The notes beneath the pieces were generated by a model. The model searched no databases and was not told the DNA's origin. It saw only the letters and a program-made list of their open reading frames with translations. A stretch of DNA of 64,000 bases, taken from positions 1 to 64,000 of the forward strand of contig JAKFWC010000016.1 of NCBI GenBank assembly GCA_021732975.1, written 5' to 3'. The position numbers were made by a program, and so were the translations under genes. Below are positions 1 to 8,210 of the stretch, in pieces. This DNA is from Planctomycetaceae bacterium (GTDB lineage Bacteria; Planctomycetota; Planctomycetia; Planctomycetales; Planctomycetaceae). Within the stretch, counting starts at the first letter, position 1, and each line of letters begins with the position of its first letter.

Positions 1-43
1 ATGATGCGCCAGCGATGCAGACGCGATTCCTCTCGGTCACAAC

Positions 44-84
44 GAAACGGCCCCGCTCACAAAAAATGTGACCGGGGCCGTTTC
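44..84. terminator. Long hairpin, possible terminator of a gene to the left
   Basis: Arms 44-61 and 67-84 pair over 18 positions with a single mismatch (C56/C72) around an A-rich loop. The stem is very GC-rich (GAAACGGCCCCG). No gene is seen in 1-43, so it probably ends a gene lying left of the window. The short TTTCC after the plus-strand arm is a weak U-tract. Direction is not certain. Confidence 0.5.
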
Positions 85-243
85 CATTACGCCTGATCCG
101 AAACTACGGCACCAGGAAGAACAATCCTCGTCACGCAACGAACGCACTGACGACAAGCGTGATGCCTTGCATCAAATCGGGAACGTCACGCCCTTGCTTG
201 CGCTGCGGGCTGGCAATGCGCCTGGCACTTATCATAAAACGCA

Positions 244-276
244 GAAGCCCGGCATCTCCAGAAGATGCCGGGCTTC
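244..276 (-). terminator. Terminator downstream of groEL
   Basis: Perfect 14-bp inverted repeat (arms 244-257 and 263-276, loop of 5) beginning 31 bases after the groEL stop codon. On the minus strand it is followed by CTGCGTTTTATG, so it has a short U-run. It is the natural end of the groES-groEL transcript. Confidence 0.75.
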
Positions 277-306
277 ATGCTTCAAATTAGCGACGAACCG
301 AAACGG

Positions 307-1920
307 TTAGTGCATGTGGTCGTCGTGGCCGCCGGCGGCCGGTTCGTCCTTCGGCATCTCGGCGATGAGGGCATCGCTGGTCAGCAGAAGGGTCGAAACC
401 GAGGCGGCGTTCTGCAACGCACTGCGGGTCACCTTGGTCGGGTCGATGATGCCCGACTTGACGAGGTCTTCGTAGTCCCCGGTCGCGGCGTTGTAACCCT
501 TGTTGCCTTCGAGTGCGAGCACCTTCTCACAGATCACCGCGCCGTCGAGGCCGGCATTGTTCGAGATCTGCGTGAGCGGGGCGCGGCAAGCACGAGTGAT
601 GATCTTGAAACCGACGATTTCGTCGGTGTTCAGACCGGTCGGCTTGACGGCTTCCGAGGCTCGCAGCAAGGCCACGCCACCACCAGGAAGAATGCCTTCT
701 TCCACGGCAGCCCGCGTCGCATGCAGGGCGTCTTCGACGCGGGCCTTCTTTTCCTTCATTTCGGATTCGGTGGCCGCACCGACGTTGACCTGCGCCACGC
801 CGCCGGAGAGCTTCGCGATCCGTTCATCGAGCTTTTCGCGGTCGTAATCGCTGGTGCTGTTTTCCCGTTCGCGACGGATCTGCTCGATGCGGGACTTGAT
901 GTCGCCCGACTTGCCGAGACCTTCGATGATCGTGCAGTTATCCTTGTCGACGACGATCCGCTTGGCGCGGCCGAGGTCGGACAACTGGACGTTTTCGAGC
1001 TGGATGCCGAGGTCTTCAAAAATCGCCTGGCCACCAACCATGATCGCGAGGTCTTGGAGCATCGCCTTGCGACGATCGCCGTACCCCGGAGCCTTGACCG
1101 CACAGATCTTGAAGGTGCCGCGGAGCTTGTTGATCACGAGGGTTGCGAGAGCTTCCCCTTCAACTTCTTCGGCGACGATCAACAGCGGCTTGCCGGCGTT
1201 GACGACCTTTTCCAGCACAGGCACGAGGTCCTTGACGCTGGTGACCTTCTTTTCGTGGATGAGGATGTAAGCGTCTTCGAGGACGGCTTCCATCGTCTGC
1301 GGATCGGTGACGAAGTACGGCGACAGGTAACCGCGGTCGAACTGCATCCCTTCGACGACTTCGAACGTCGTCGCGAGGGCCTTGCCTTCTTCGACGGTAA
1401 TCACGCCGTCCTTGCCGACTTGTTCCATCGCGTCGGCGAGAATGTTGCCGATTTCGGTGTCACCATTGGCGGCGACGGTCCCGACCTGGGCAATGGCCTT
1501 CTTCGACTTGCATTCCGTCGACATGCCCTTGAGCTTTTCGACGATCGACTCGACGGCCTTGTCCATGCCGCGCTTCAGGTCGATCGGGTTGACCCCGGCG
1601 ACCACGGCCTTGAGGCCTTCGCAGTAGATGGCTTCGGCGAGCACGGTCGCGGTGGTGGTGCCGTCGCCGGCGATGTCGGAAGTCTTGCTGGCGACTTCAC
1701 GGACCATCCGGGCGCCCATGTCTTCAAACTTGTCCGGCAGTTCGATTTCACGGGCGACGGTCACGCCGTCCTTGGTGACGGTCGGCGAGCCAAAGCTCTT
1801 CTCGATGATGACGTTACGGCCGCGCGGTCCGAGGGTGACGCGGACCGTTTTGGCCAGCTTCATCACGCCGCGCCGCATGGCTTCCTGGGCTTCCTGGTCA
1901 AACGCAATCATTTTGGCCAT
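307..1920 (-). CDS. groEL: Chaperonin GroEL (60 kDa)
   Basis: Full-length 537-residue GroEL, the ATP-driven folding chamber that works with GroES in the cytoplasm. It starts [19 protein letters not shown]. The ATP-binding loop [10 protein letters not shown] is at residues 85-94, and the family signature around [20 protein letters not shown] leads into EEGILPGGG. It lies 86 bases downstream of groES on the same strand, the usual operon order. The C-terminus is odd: instead of the flexible GGM repeats of Escherichia coli it ends GGHDDHMH, with three histidines in the last six residues. A long reading frame covers the opposite strand (265-2016) but is a shadow. Identity is certain; whether this is the only groEL copy in the genome is unknown. 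Confidence 0.98.
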   Translation of the reverse strand: MAKMIAFDQEAQEAMRRGVMKLAKTVRVTLGPRGRNVIIEKSFGSPTVTKDGVTVAREIELPDKFEDMGARMVREVASKTSDIAGDGTTTATVLAEAIYCEGLKAVVAGVNPIDLKRGMDKAVESIVEKLKGMSTECKSKKAIAQVGTVAANGDTEIGNILADAMEQVGKDGVITVEEGKALATTFEVVEGMQFDRGYLSPYFVTDPQTMEAVLEDAYILIHEKKVTSVKDLVPVLEKVVNAGKPLLIVAEEVEGEALATLVINKLRGTFKICAVKAPGYGDRRKAMLQDLAIMVGGQAIFEDLGIQLENVQLSDLGRAKRIVVDKDNCTIIEGLGKSGDIKSRIEQIRRERENSTSDYDREKLDERIAKLSGGVAQVNVGAATESEMKEKKARVEDALHATRAAVEEGILPGGGVALLRASEAVKPTGLNTDEIVGFKIITRACRAPLTQISNNAGLDGAVICEKVLALEGNKGYNAATGDYEDLVKSGIIDPTKVTRSALQNAASVSTLLLTSDALIAEMPKDEPAAGGHDDHMH

Positions 1921-2006
1921 TGCGAGTCAGTCTCCGTTGAGGGAACGTTGTTTTCAGTAGAAATTCGTGAGGTGAAACGGGTATCGAAGTTCCACCGAAT
2001 GCTTAA

Positions 2007-2327
2007 CTATGCGTAGACGGCGAGGATGTCGCTCTCGCGCATGAGCAGATAGGTTTCTTCGTTAACCTTGAATTCGTCACCGGCATAGCTGCTGAAGACG
2101 ACCAGATCGCCGGGGCGAACTGTCAGGGCCACTTTCAGGCCGTTGTTCTTGGTGTGGCCTTCACCGACAGCGAGGATTTCGCCGCGTTGGGGCTTGTCGG
2201 TCGCCGACTCCGGCAACACGATGCCGCCGACGGTCTTCTTTTCTGCAGCCGCACGCTTTACAACCACGCGATCGCCGAGTGGAGCCAACTTGAGGTCCAC
2301 CGAGGCCTTGTCCGCCTTCTTCGCCAT
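2007..2327 (-). CDS. groES: Co-chaperonin GroES (10 kDa)
   Basis: The 106-residue lid of the GroEL chamber. The start at 2327 (MAKKADKASVDLKLAPLGDR) is chosen because AGGAG (minus strand, 2336-2340) sits just upstream and the length fits the family; the frame stays open further upstream but that part is not GroES-like. Family features are visible: LAPLGDRVVVKR, the mobile loop around EKKTVGGIVLPESA, and the C-terminal YLLMRESDILAVYA. It is the first gene of the groES-groEL pair. No CIRCE element (TTAGCACTC-N9-GAGTGCTAA) was found upstream, so heat control, if present, uses another site. Confidence 0.97.
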   Translation of the reverse strand: MAKKADKASVDLKLAPLGDRVVVKRAAAEKKTVGGIVLPESATDKPQRGEILAVGEGHTKNNGLKVALTVRPGDLVVFSSYAGDEFKVNEETYLLMRESDILAVYA

Positions 2328-2764
2328 GCATTTTTCTCCTGTGGCTGCCGCAAGTGGTGCGCGCAGCGCGGGTGTCTCGATGAAGAACAACGTTGCCGCA
2401 GCCAGTGTGCATACGCCGTGCCTTTCAATATCCAATCCTCAAGTGCATTTCAGAATATGGTTTACGACACGAACACTCTCAGTGAAAACTGCCAGCCCGT
2501 GCGGAAACCCAGGGACGATTTGCTGCAAGACTGCCATTCTGGCAAGCCTGGCGCCCAGGAATTTCACACCTAGACGCCCTTCGCAAACCTCTGCAATGAA
2601 ATCGAATAGGCACATTGCAAAGAACAGGGTGACTTGAAATCCAAGGCGGAAACTCACTAGACTACGGTCACTCTCAGGTCGTCAAACTCCGATGTGATAG
2701 CGGACTCTCGGACGTTATTTCACGCCTCGTTTGCCCGATTTCCTTCGCAGACGAGAGCCTACCG
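2328..2764. other. Divergent intergenic region between groES and a TPR gene
   Basis: 437 bases with no convincing gene. It must hold the groES promoter (minus) and the promoter of the TPR gene (plus). Two adjacent small inverted repeats are visible: TGCCA-TTC-TGGCA at 2532-2544 and CCTGG-CGC-CCAGG at 2547-2559. They could be operator half-sites, but no known repressor box matches. Confidence 0.5.
2634..2663 (+). promoter_or_regulatory. Possible sigma70-type promoter of the TPR gene
   Basis: TTGAAA (2634-2639) is followed after 18 bases by TAGACT (2658-2663), about 100 bases upstream of the ATG at 2765. The -35 matches the consensus at five of six positions and the -10 at four of six. Seen by eye only. 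Confidence 0.3.
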
Positions 2765-3541
2765 ATGCGTTCCTCCGACGCCGACCGATTGGACCACTTC
2801 TGGCCGCATTTACAGAGCTTATTAGATGCCGGCCGCTGGGGTGATGCTGTCGCCACATTGCGAGCCGTTTTTTCTCGCACGGGCTGGCTCGACCTGCAAG
2901 TCACGCTCGGAGCCTTATTCTTCGAACGACAGCAATATCACGATGCCATCGTTGCCTGGACGAGCATCGTCGAACCGGCCAGTCAACAAGGACGCCTTGA
3001 TCTGCTGGCGGCGGTCTACTCCAACCTGGCGGCAACTTATCGGGAACTTGGCGACCCGCCGTTAGCCCGTCGCTTCCAGCAGCAGGCCTTGCGGTATCAG
3101 GACGATTTTGGCGCCGAAGACCTGCTTCACCTCGCAAATGATGCGATTGCCTCCGAGCAGTATAATCTTGCCGAATCCCTGATGGACTCGATTGGTGATT
3201 TGCTCGGCGACGACCCGCGTCTGCAAGCGGAAGTGTTTGCGACCCACGGTGTGATCGCCCTCCGCCGTGGTTCACCTCGCATGGCCCGACGAGGCATCCT
3301 CACGGCGTATCGAGCACACCTGCAGATCGGCGATGAAGCCGGGGCCGGCCGCGACTTGCTCAACGCCGCGGAAGCCTTCCGCACGATGAATCGGCTCCCG
3401 GCGGCACAGCGCTGCCTGCAACAAGCTGCGATTCATTTTCAGAATTGTGGTCAACCGGTTTGGCAGGCGGAAGCCTGTCGCCGGTCGGAACGGTTCGACC
3501 GCATCGCTCAAATGGCGACATTCAACCCGTTGTGGAATTGA
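2765..3541 (+). CDS. TPR-repeat protein
   Basis: 258-residue, mostly helical soluble protein with no signal peptide or membrane segment. Tetratricopeptide-type helix pairs are visible, for example ALFFERQQYHDAIVAWTSI near residue 50, LAATYRELGDPPLARRFQQQ near residue 90, and further pairs to about residue 235 ending AAQRCLQQAAIHFQ. TPR proteins are protein-binding scaffolds; no enzyme motif is present and the partner is unknown. It is divergent from groES and followed by leucyl aminopeptidase after a 176-base gap, so it may be transcribed alone. Confidence 0.75.
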   Translation: MRSSDADRLDHFWPHLQSLLDAGRWGDAVATLRAVFSRTGWLDLQVTLGALFFERQQYHDAIVAWTSIVEPASQQGRLDLLAAVYSNLAATYRELGDPPLARRFQQQALRYQDDFGAEDLLHLANDAIASEQYNLAESLMDSIGDLLGDDPRLQAEVFATHGVIALRRGSPRMARRGILTAYRAHLQIGDEAGAGRDLLNAAEAFRTMNRLPAAQRCLQQAAIHFQNCGQPVWQAEACRRSERFDRIAQMATFNPLWN

Positions 3542-3717
3542 CCGATCCGCGCGGCCTCGCCTGAGATCTTGCGTCACGTTTGCGGCCACTTGGAAAAAGG
3601 ACGGCGGAATTCGGCTGCGGGACTTGAGCCTGCCGCGCGAACCCGCTGAAATGGCCGTCCTTGCCGGCATCGATCGGCGAGGTGTCATAACGAGTGGGGT
3701 GGGCGAAGGGGAGTCGC

Positions 3718-5208
3718 ATGGAGTTCGCGGTCGTTCAGAGTCCTTGGTCGCAGGTGTCGGCAGACTGGGTGGTGGTCCCCTTTTCCGACCCCGTTGTCTG
3801 GTCCGATCCGTTGAAGAGTCTGGACACGGCGCTCGGCGGAATCCTGGCCCGACTTGATGCTGCAGGCGAACTCCCGACGAAACTGGGGGCATTGCTAGCC
3901 TTACGCGGGTTAACCGGAGCCTCGCCGCGCGTGTTACTGGTGGGGCTGGGGACCGTCGCTACCACCACTGTGGCCACCATCGACCGAGCGCTGATGTCCG
4001 CACTGCGGGCCATCACCGATAAGCCGAATCTGCGGGTGGCCGTCGTGGTGCCCGCGCAGGACCTGGGGGCCATCTCGGTCGGCGATTTCGTCGCCGCTAC
4101 CCTGCAGGCGGGGCATCTCGCCGGTGTCGGACAAGACCTTTATAAGACCGAGCGCGGTCGGCATCCCCTGGCAGCTTTGACGGTCGTGACATCGAACGCC
4201 GTCACCCCCGAGATTCAATCGGCCGCGACGCGGGGCGATATCCTCGGTGACGCCATCAATCTCACGCGCGATCTGGTGAACCGTCCGCCTGCCGAAATGA
4301 CACCAGTTGCCTTTGCGGCCCGTGCCACACAACTGGCGAAGACTCACGGCATCGACTGCGAAGTGTGGGATCAGCCCCGTCTCGTGCAGGAGCGGATGCG
4401 CTCGATGCTCGCCGTGGCGCAAGGCAGCCCGCAACCGCCGAGAATGGTGCGGTTGAACTACCGCGGCGGCGGGACCGATCAGCCGACAATCGCTCTGGTT
4501 GGGAAAGGCGTTACTTTCGACAGCGGCGGATTGTCGCTCAAACCGACCGATTCCATGCTCACAATGAAGTGTGACATGGCAGGAGCCGCGACCGTGCTGG
4601 GGGCGATGGTCGCCATCGCCCGGCTCAAGCTGCCGGTTAACGTCGTGGCCCTCATGGGTCTGGTCGAAAACATGATCGGCGGCAATGCCTTCAAACTGGG
4701 TGACATTCTCACTGCTCGGAATGGAGTCACTATTGAAGTCCTCAACACCGATGCCGAAGGACGGTTGGTCCTGGCCGATGTGCTCAGTTACGCGGTCGAT
4801 CTCGGTGTGGACCGGATTGTCGATCTGGCGACGCTGACCGGGGCCTGCGTGGTTGCGTTGGGCGAAGATGTCGCTGGGGCAATGGCGAACGATCAACCCT
4901 GGTGCGATCAGGTGCTGACGGCTGCCAAGGCGACGGGCGAAAATCTGTGGCAATTGCCGATGTTCGATTTCTACGACGATCTCATCAAAGGCGACATCGG
5001 CGATATCAAGAACACGGGCGGTCGCTGGGGCGGTGCGATCTCCGCCGCAAAGTTCCTGCAGCGGTTTGTCGGCGGGAAACCGTGGGTCCATCTGGACATT
5101 GCCGGCCCCGCGTTCGCTTCCAGCACAAAACCTCACCGCGAAGCAGGCGCCACCGGGGCGTATGTTCGCACGCTGGTGGAACTGATGCAGCGGACCGTCG
5201 TGAAATAA
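3718..5208 (+). CDS. pepA: Leucyl aminopeptidase (M17 family)
   Basis: 496-residue cytoplasmic di-metal aminopeptidase that removes N-terminal residues from peptides. The C-terminal catalytic domain has the M17 signature NTDAEGRL at about residues 343-350 and the metal/substrate motif VGKGVTFDSGGLSLKP at about 260-275. The N-terminal macro-like domain is more divergent, as usual. The start at 3718 (MEFAVVQSPW) is preferred because GAAGGGGAG lies 5 bases upstream; an in-frame ATG at 3694 has no such site. No obvious operon partner: a small membrane protein follows 150 bases later. In some bacteria PepA also binds DNA; nothing here tests that. Confidence 0.95.
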   Translation: MEFAVVQSPWSQVSADWVVVPFSDPVVWSDPLKSLDTALGGILARLDAAGELPTKLGALLALRGLTGASPRVLLVGLGTVATTTVATIDRALMSALRAITDKPNLRVAVVVPAQDLGAISVGDFVAATLQAGHLAGVGQDLYKTERGRHPLAALTVVTSNAVTPEIQSAATRGDILGDAINLTRDLVNRPPAEMTPVAFAARATQLAKTHGIDCEVWDQPRLVQERMRSMLAVAQGSPQPPRMVRLNYRGGGTDQPTIALVGKGVTFDSGGLSLKPTDSMLTMKCDMAGAATVLGAMVAIARLKLPVNVVALMGLVENMIGGNAFKLGDILTARNGVTIEVLNTDAEGRLVLADVLSYAVDLGVDRIVDLATLTGACVVALGEDVAGAMANDQPWCDQVLTAAKATGENLWQLPMFDFYDDLIKGDIGDIKNTGGRWGGAISAAKFLQRFVGGKPWVHLDIAGPAFASSTKPHREAGATGAYVRTLVELMQRTVVK

Positions 5209-5358
5209 AGACGCATCACGAGCCGGAAGCGTCAGTGACGGTCATCCCCTCAGAAACACCCACGACTTGACCACCCTGCACCGGTGGGGTTGAATACGAG
5301 GGAGTTGATTCCGGGCCACAGGCGCAAAGTGCGGGATCGACGATCAAGGACAACGGCC

Positions 5359-5556
5359 ATGAAAGCGTGGATCGGGGCATTCTTCCTAAGCGGCATCGCG
5401 ACGGCATCAGTCTGGGCGCAAGGTGCCGCCCCTGCTCCGCCTGCGCAACCCGCGGCGTTCGCTTCCGCGCGAAACCCGATGATCGACGCGGGAGTTTTCG
5501 TGGTTCTCGCTGGGGGAGCTGTGTTCGCGGTGTGCCGCAGCAGCCAGCGCGTATGA
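5359..5556 (+). CDS. Small membrane protein of unknown function
   Basis: 65-residue protein. The start at 5359 (MKAWIGAFFLSGIATASVWA) is supported by AAGGA 8 bases upstream and gives a good signal peptide ending near AWAQ-type small residues. A Pro/Ala-rich linker (APAPPAQPAA) follows, then one hydrophobic segment (IDAGVFVVLAGGAVFAVC) and a short basic tail (RSSQRV). Predicted single-pass or dual-helix inner membrane peptide. It precedes the ketosynthase gene by 39 bases, so the two may be co-transcribed. No family recognised. Confidence 0.65.
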   Translation: MKAWIGAFFLSGIATASVWAQGAAPAPPAQPAAFASARNPMIDAGVFVVLAGGAVFAVCRSSQRV

Positions 5557-5595
5557 CCGGCAAGGCAGCGGATTTGATTTGCGGGCGGTCCTGCC

Positions 5596-6828
5596 ATGAC
5601 GTTGGCTAATCGCTCGGTGGCTAGTCTCGACGATCCCATCGTGGTCAGCGGCATCGGCGTGGTTTCACCCCTGGGTGGTGATCGCGAATCGACATGGGCA
5701 GGCTTGCTCGCCGGTAATCGCGCGGGGCGGTGGCTCTCTAGCCACGATTGGGGATCGCCTCGCGACTGGCCGAATGTACGCTGGTCCGGCAACCCGGCCA
5801 TTATCCGCCAAAATGCTCGTTTGCCGAAAGAGATCGCTGACCGGGTGATCCGCCTCGGCATGCTCGCCGCACAGGAAGCCTGGGACGATGCCAAACTGGC
5901 CGACGCGGCTCTCCATCCCGAGCGCATGGGATGCATTGTTGGCACCAGCAAAGGTGGACTGCACACCTTCGATGCCGCAATGAACAGATCGGATCCCGCC
6001 GTCGATTGGCAAGACGGCTGGCCCTCATCGACGGCCTCGCGGCTCGCAACGATGTTCAATTTGCGAGGCCCGTGTGTCGCTCCGGTGGCGGCCTGTGCTA
6101 CGGGCGTCGTCGCCATTCTGCGCGGTGTCGCCGCGATTGAATCGAATGAATGCGATCTTGTCCTGACCGGCAGCGCGGACGACTCGCTGCATCCCGGCGT
6201 GTTGTCATCGTTTCAACGCCTGGGTGTTTTGGCGCGGCATCCTGACCCCACGAAGGGATGTCGACCCTACGACCGTGACCGCACGGGATTCGTCGTCGGC
6301 GCCGGCGCGGGATGCCTCGTACTCGAACGGCGTTCCCATGCTGAACGACGTGGGGTCCGCTGGTACGCTGAAATTGTGGGCGGCCGGTTGGCGACCGATC
6401 CGGCTGGCATGACGCAGTTGGATAGCGCGGGGCAAGCACTCGGCCGGCTGATTGAAATGACATGCGGGGAGTCGCGTCCGGATCATATCCAACTGCACGG
6501 AACCGGCACGCGGCTGAACGATCCCGCGGAGTGTCGCGCCGTGCGGCAAGTGTTTGGACCCGACTCCGACGGCATCCTGCATTCCAGCGTGAAGGGTGCC
6601 CTGGGCCATTTGTTGGGCGCGGCCGGAAGTGTCGAAACGGCATTAGCGTGCTTGTCGTTGCGCGACCAAGTTGTTCCGGCGTGTGCGAATCTTGATCAGG
6701 TCGATCCGGAATGCATGCTGCCGTTCGTGCAATACGCTGCGGTTAAGAGACCGATTCGCACGGTATTGAAAGTGTCACTCGGATTCGGTGGGCATCAAGC
6801 GGCGATCTTGTTGCGACGCCCGGAGTGA
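5596..6828 (+). CDS. Beta-ketoacyl-ACP synthase (FabF/KAS II type)
   Basis: 410-residue thiolase-fold condensing enzyme. The nucleophile Cys167 sits in AACATG, and His301 (HGTGTRLND), Lys333 and His338 (VKGALGHLLGAAGS) complete the Cys-His-His set of FabF-type enzymes that extend acyl-ACP. The N-terminus VVSGIGVVSPLGGDRESTW is typical. There is no acyl carrier protein, FabG or malonyl transferase gene next to it, so it could be a housekeeping FabF or a stand-alone paralogue for a special fatty acid. It converges on a lipoprotein gene, with a perfect 26-bp inverted repeat between them. Confidence 0.9.
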   Translation: MTLANRSVASLDDPIVVSGIGVVSPLGGDRESTWAGLLAGNRAGRWLSSHDWGSPRDWPNVRWSGNPAIIRQNARLPKEIADRVIRLGMLAAQEAWDDAKLADAALHPERMGCIVGTSKGGLHTFDAAMNRSDPAVDWQDGWPSSTASRLATMFNLRGPCVAPVAACATGVVAILRGVAAIESNECDLVLTGSADDSLHPGVLSSFQRLGVLARHPDPTKGCRPYDRDRTGFVVGAGAGCLVLERRSHAERRGVRWYAEIVGGRLATDPAGMTQLDSAGQALGRLIEMTCGESRPDHIQLHGTGTRLNDPAECRAVRQVFGPDSDGILHSSVKGALGHLLGAAGSVETALACLSLRDQVVPACANLDQVDPECMLPFVQYAAVKRPIRTVLKVSLGFGGHQAAILLRRPE

Positions 6829-6838
6829 TGATCTGTCG

Positions 6839-6903
6839 CAGACCGGAGCGCAAGCGACGGGAGTCATTGTCAGGAATACTCCCGTCGCTTGCGCTCCGGT
6901 CTG
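6839..6903. repeat. Family A inverted repeat, copy 1 (26-bp perfect arms)
   Basis: Arms 6839-6864 and 6878-6903 are exact reverse complements around a 13-base loop. The core CCGGAGCGCAAGCGACGGG recurs at 38862-38928 and, with shorter arms, at 34471-34525. It lies between the convergent ketosynthase and lipoprotein genes, where it could act as a two-way terminator, but there is no U-tract. Confidence 0.9.
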
Positions 6904-6906
6904 TGA

Positions 6907-7512
6907 TCAATTCTTCAACTTCGCGGTCGTCACGAGTTCGCGAAATGCATCGCGGTGTTCGAGCACGGCTTCGCGCGGGCCGGTCATTTTGACGAAGAAG
7001 CTTGCGGGGCCGGTGGGGATCACAGCACCGAGCATGCAATGATTTTGCTGTTCACCGCCGCCGCCGAAGCCATCCCGGAAGGTGCCCACCAGTTCGACCA
7101 CAATGGCTTCTTCACCGTCAACTGCGACCGTTTCCTGCTGCGGTTCGGGATCGTTGGGCCCCCGCGTAAACTGCCCGCGCCAACGTTCGATGTTCGCTTC
7201 CCGACTTCCCCCGGCGGAGGACATCGTTACGCGAACGGCTCCCGCCGGCGCGGTAATACGGTACTCCGCTTGAATGATGTCGTTGGGTGGATCGCGTTCT
7301 TCCCAACCCGCGGGAATGGTGAGCGTGATCCCCTGAAAGGCCTTCTCGATCGGCTCGGTCGCCACAGTCCCCTTGGCTTCACCTCCACCGGTAGACGAGG
7401 AAGTGGAAATCGCCGGAGCGGTGGGAACGGGAGGCTCCGTCTTCGGTGGCCCCGCGGATTCGCAACCCAGGAGCGACAAAGCAACCAGCACACCACCAAC
7501 AACACGAGCCAT
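6907..7512 (-). CDS. Predicted lipoprotein of unknown function
   Basis: 201-residue protein. The start at 7512 (MARVVGGVLVALSLLGCESA) is chosen because it begins a lipoprotein signal peptide with lipobox LLGC, the Cys being residue 17. A linker rich in Pro, Thr and Ser follows (to about residue 50), then a globular region of about 150 residues containing FQGITLTIPAGWEERDP and a C-terminal part FFVKMTGPREAVLEHRDAF. The pattern of IPAGW plus a late KMTGP block is seen in planctomycete conserved lipoproteins. Probably anchored to a membrane facing the periplasm. It overlaps nothing and lies 19 bases downstream of the SET gene on the same strand. Confidence 0.75.
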   Translation of the reverse strand: MARVVGGVLVALSLLGCESAGPPKTEPPVPTAPAISTSSSTGGGEAKGTVATEPIEKAFQGITLTIPAGWEERDPPNDIIQAEYRITAPAGAVRVTMSSAGGSREANIERWRGQFTRGPNDPEPQQETVAVDGEEAIVVELVGTFRDGFGGGGEQQNHCMLGAVIPTGPASFFVKMTGPREAVLEHRDAFRELVTTAKLKN

Positions 7513-7531
7513 CACGGAGACACCCTCACAT

Positions 7532-8035
7532 TCAACGCGGCTTGCGGGGCATGCGGCTTGGCGGCGACTTCGGCACCGGAGCCGCGGTCTTCCGTGCCGA
7601 CCGTCGCACTTTTGCCAATTCGCTTTTGTCGACCACCCACCCGCGACACTGGGAACTGCCGCACAGGCAGGGGATCGCTCCCTCGGCACTCCAGGCGTAG
7701 TCGATGGTCAGTTCGGCCCCTTCCTCAATCTCGGTGAGCGTTTCCACATGCACTTCCGAAGGAGCGGGCGTGCCGTCTTCGTATTCGCACTCGGTCAGCA
7801 CGAGCCGACAATTTGGCGTGCAGCAATGATTGAGGTACCGGAACGGAGCTTGAGGTTCGAGCGACAGCGCCCCACCGAGATCGATGCAGTACGACGTGGC
7901 ATAATTGGCGTCGTCGATGACCTTGCCTGTGACCTGTCCGACCACCATTTCTGGTTCGATGGACTTCTGAGCAAACACACCCTTACCAAACGTCACCCGT
8001 CCGACCCGGACGAGACTCGCGACTGTTGGCATCAT
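7532..8035 (-). CDS. SET-domain protein (putative protein lysine methyltransferase)
   Basis: About 167 residues. The SET fold is recognised by RYLNHCCTPNCR (the N-H-x-C-x-P-N-C knot and cofactor-binding part, near residues 65-77), LTIDYAW (the catalytic Tyr region, near 115-121), and a post-SET CLCGSSQCRGW zinc-binding Cys cluster that follows. Such enzymes transfer a methyl group from S-adenosylmethionine to lysine. The C-tail is basic (ARKTAAPVPKSPPSRMPRKPR) and might bind nucleic acid. The start is ambiguous: tandem ATGs at 8035 and 8032 lie behind GGGGG, and the frame remains open to 8089. Substrate unknown; bacteria have no histone octamer. Confidence 0.85.
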   Translation of the reverse strand: MMPTVASLVRVGRVTFGKGVFAQKSIEPEMVVGQVTGKVIDDANYATSYCIDLGGALSLEPQAPFRYLNHCCTPNCRLVLTECEYEDGTPAPSEVHVETLTEIEEGAELTIDYAWSAEGAIPCLCGSSQCRGWVVDKSELAKVRRSARKTAAPVPKSPPSRMPRKPR

Positions 8036-8210
8036 GCACCCCCGCTGGCGGAATCGTTCCCCACGATCATCAATGTGACACACCATCACAAGTGGACCGC
8101 GATGAAAACGATACCAACCCCAGCCAAGGCGTCAACCATCACCACGAGAGATTCGCCCACAACGCTCGCGCTTTGCAGTCTCCCAGCGCCAGCGCTTACC
8201 GCTCTTCGCG

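Noticed and set aside
265..2016. 583-codon open frame on the plus strand opposite groEL
   Set aside because: It is the antisense shadow of groEL, caused by high third-position G+C; no Shine-Dalgarno site and no family match.
2328..2764. CIRCE-type heat-shock operator upstream of groES
   Set aside because: No TTAGCACTC-N9-GAGTGCTAA or close variant found on either strand.
3934..5136. 400-codon minus-strand frame opposite pepA
   Set aside because: Shadow of a conserved enzyme gene; low-complexity, His/Arg-rich composition.
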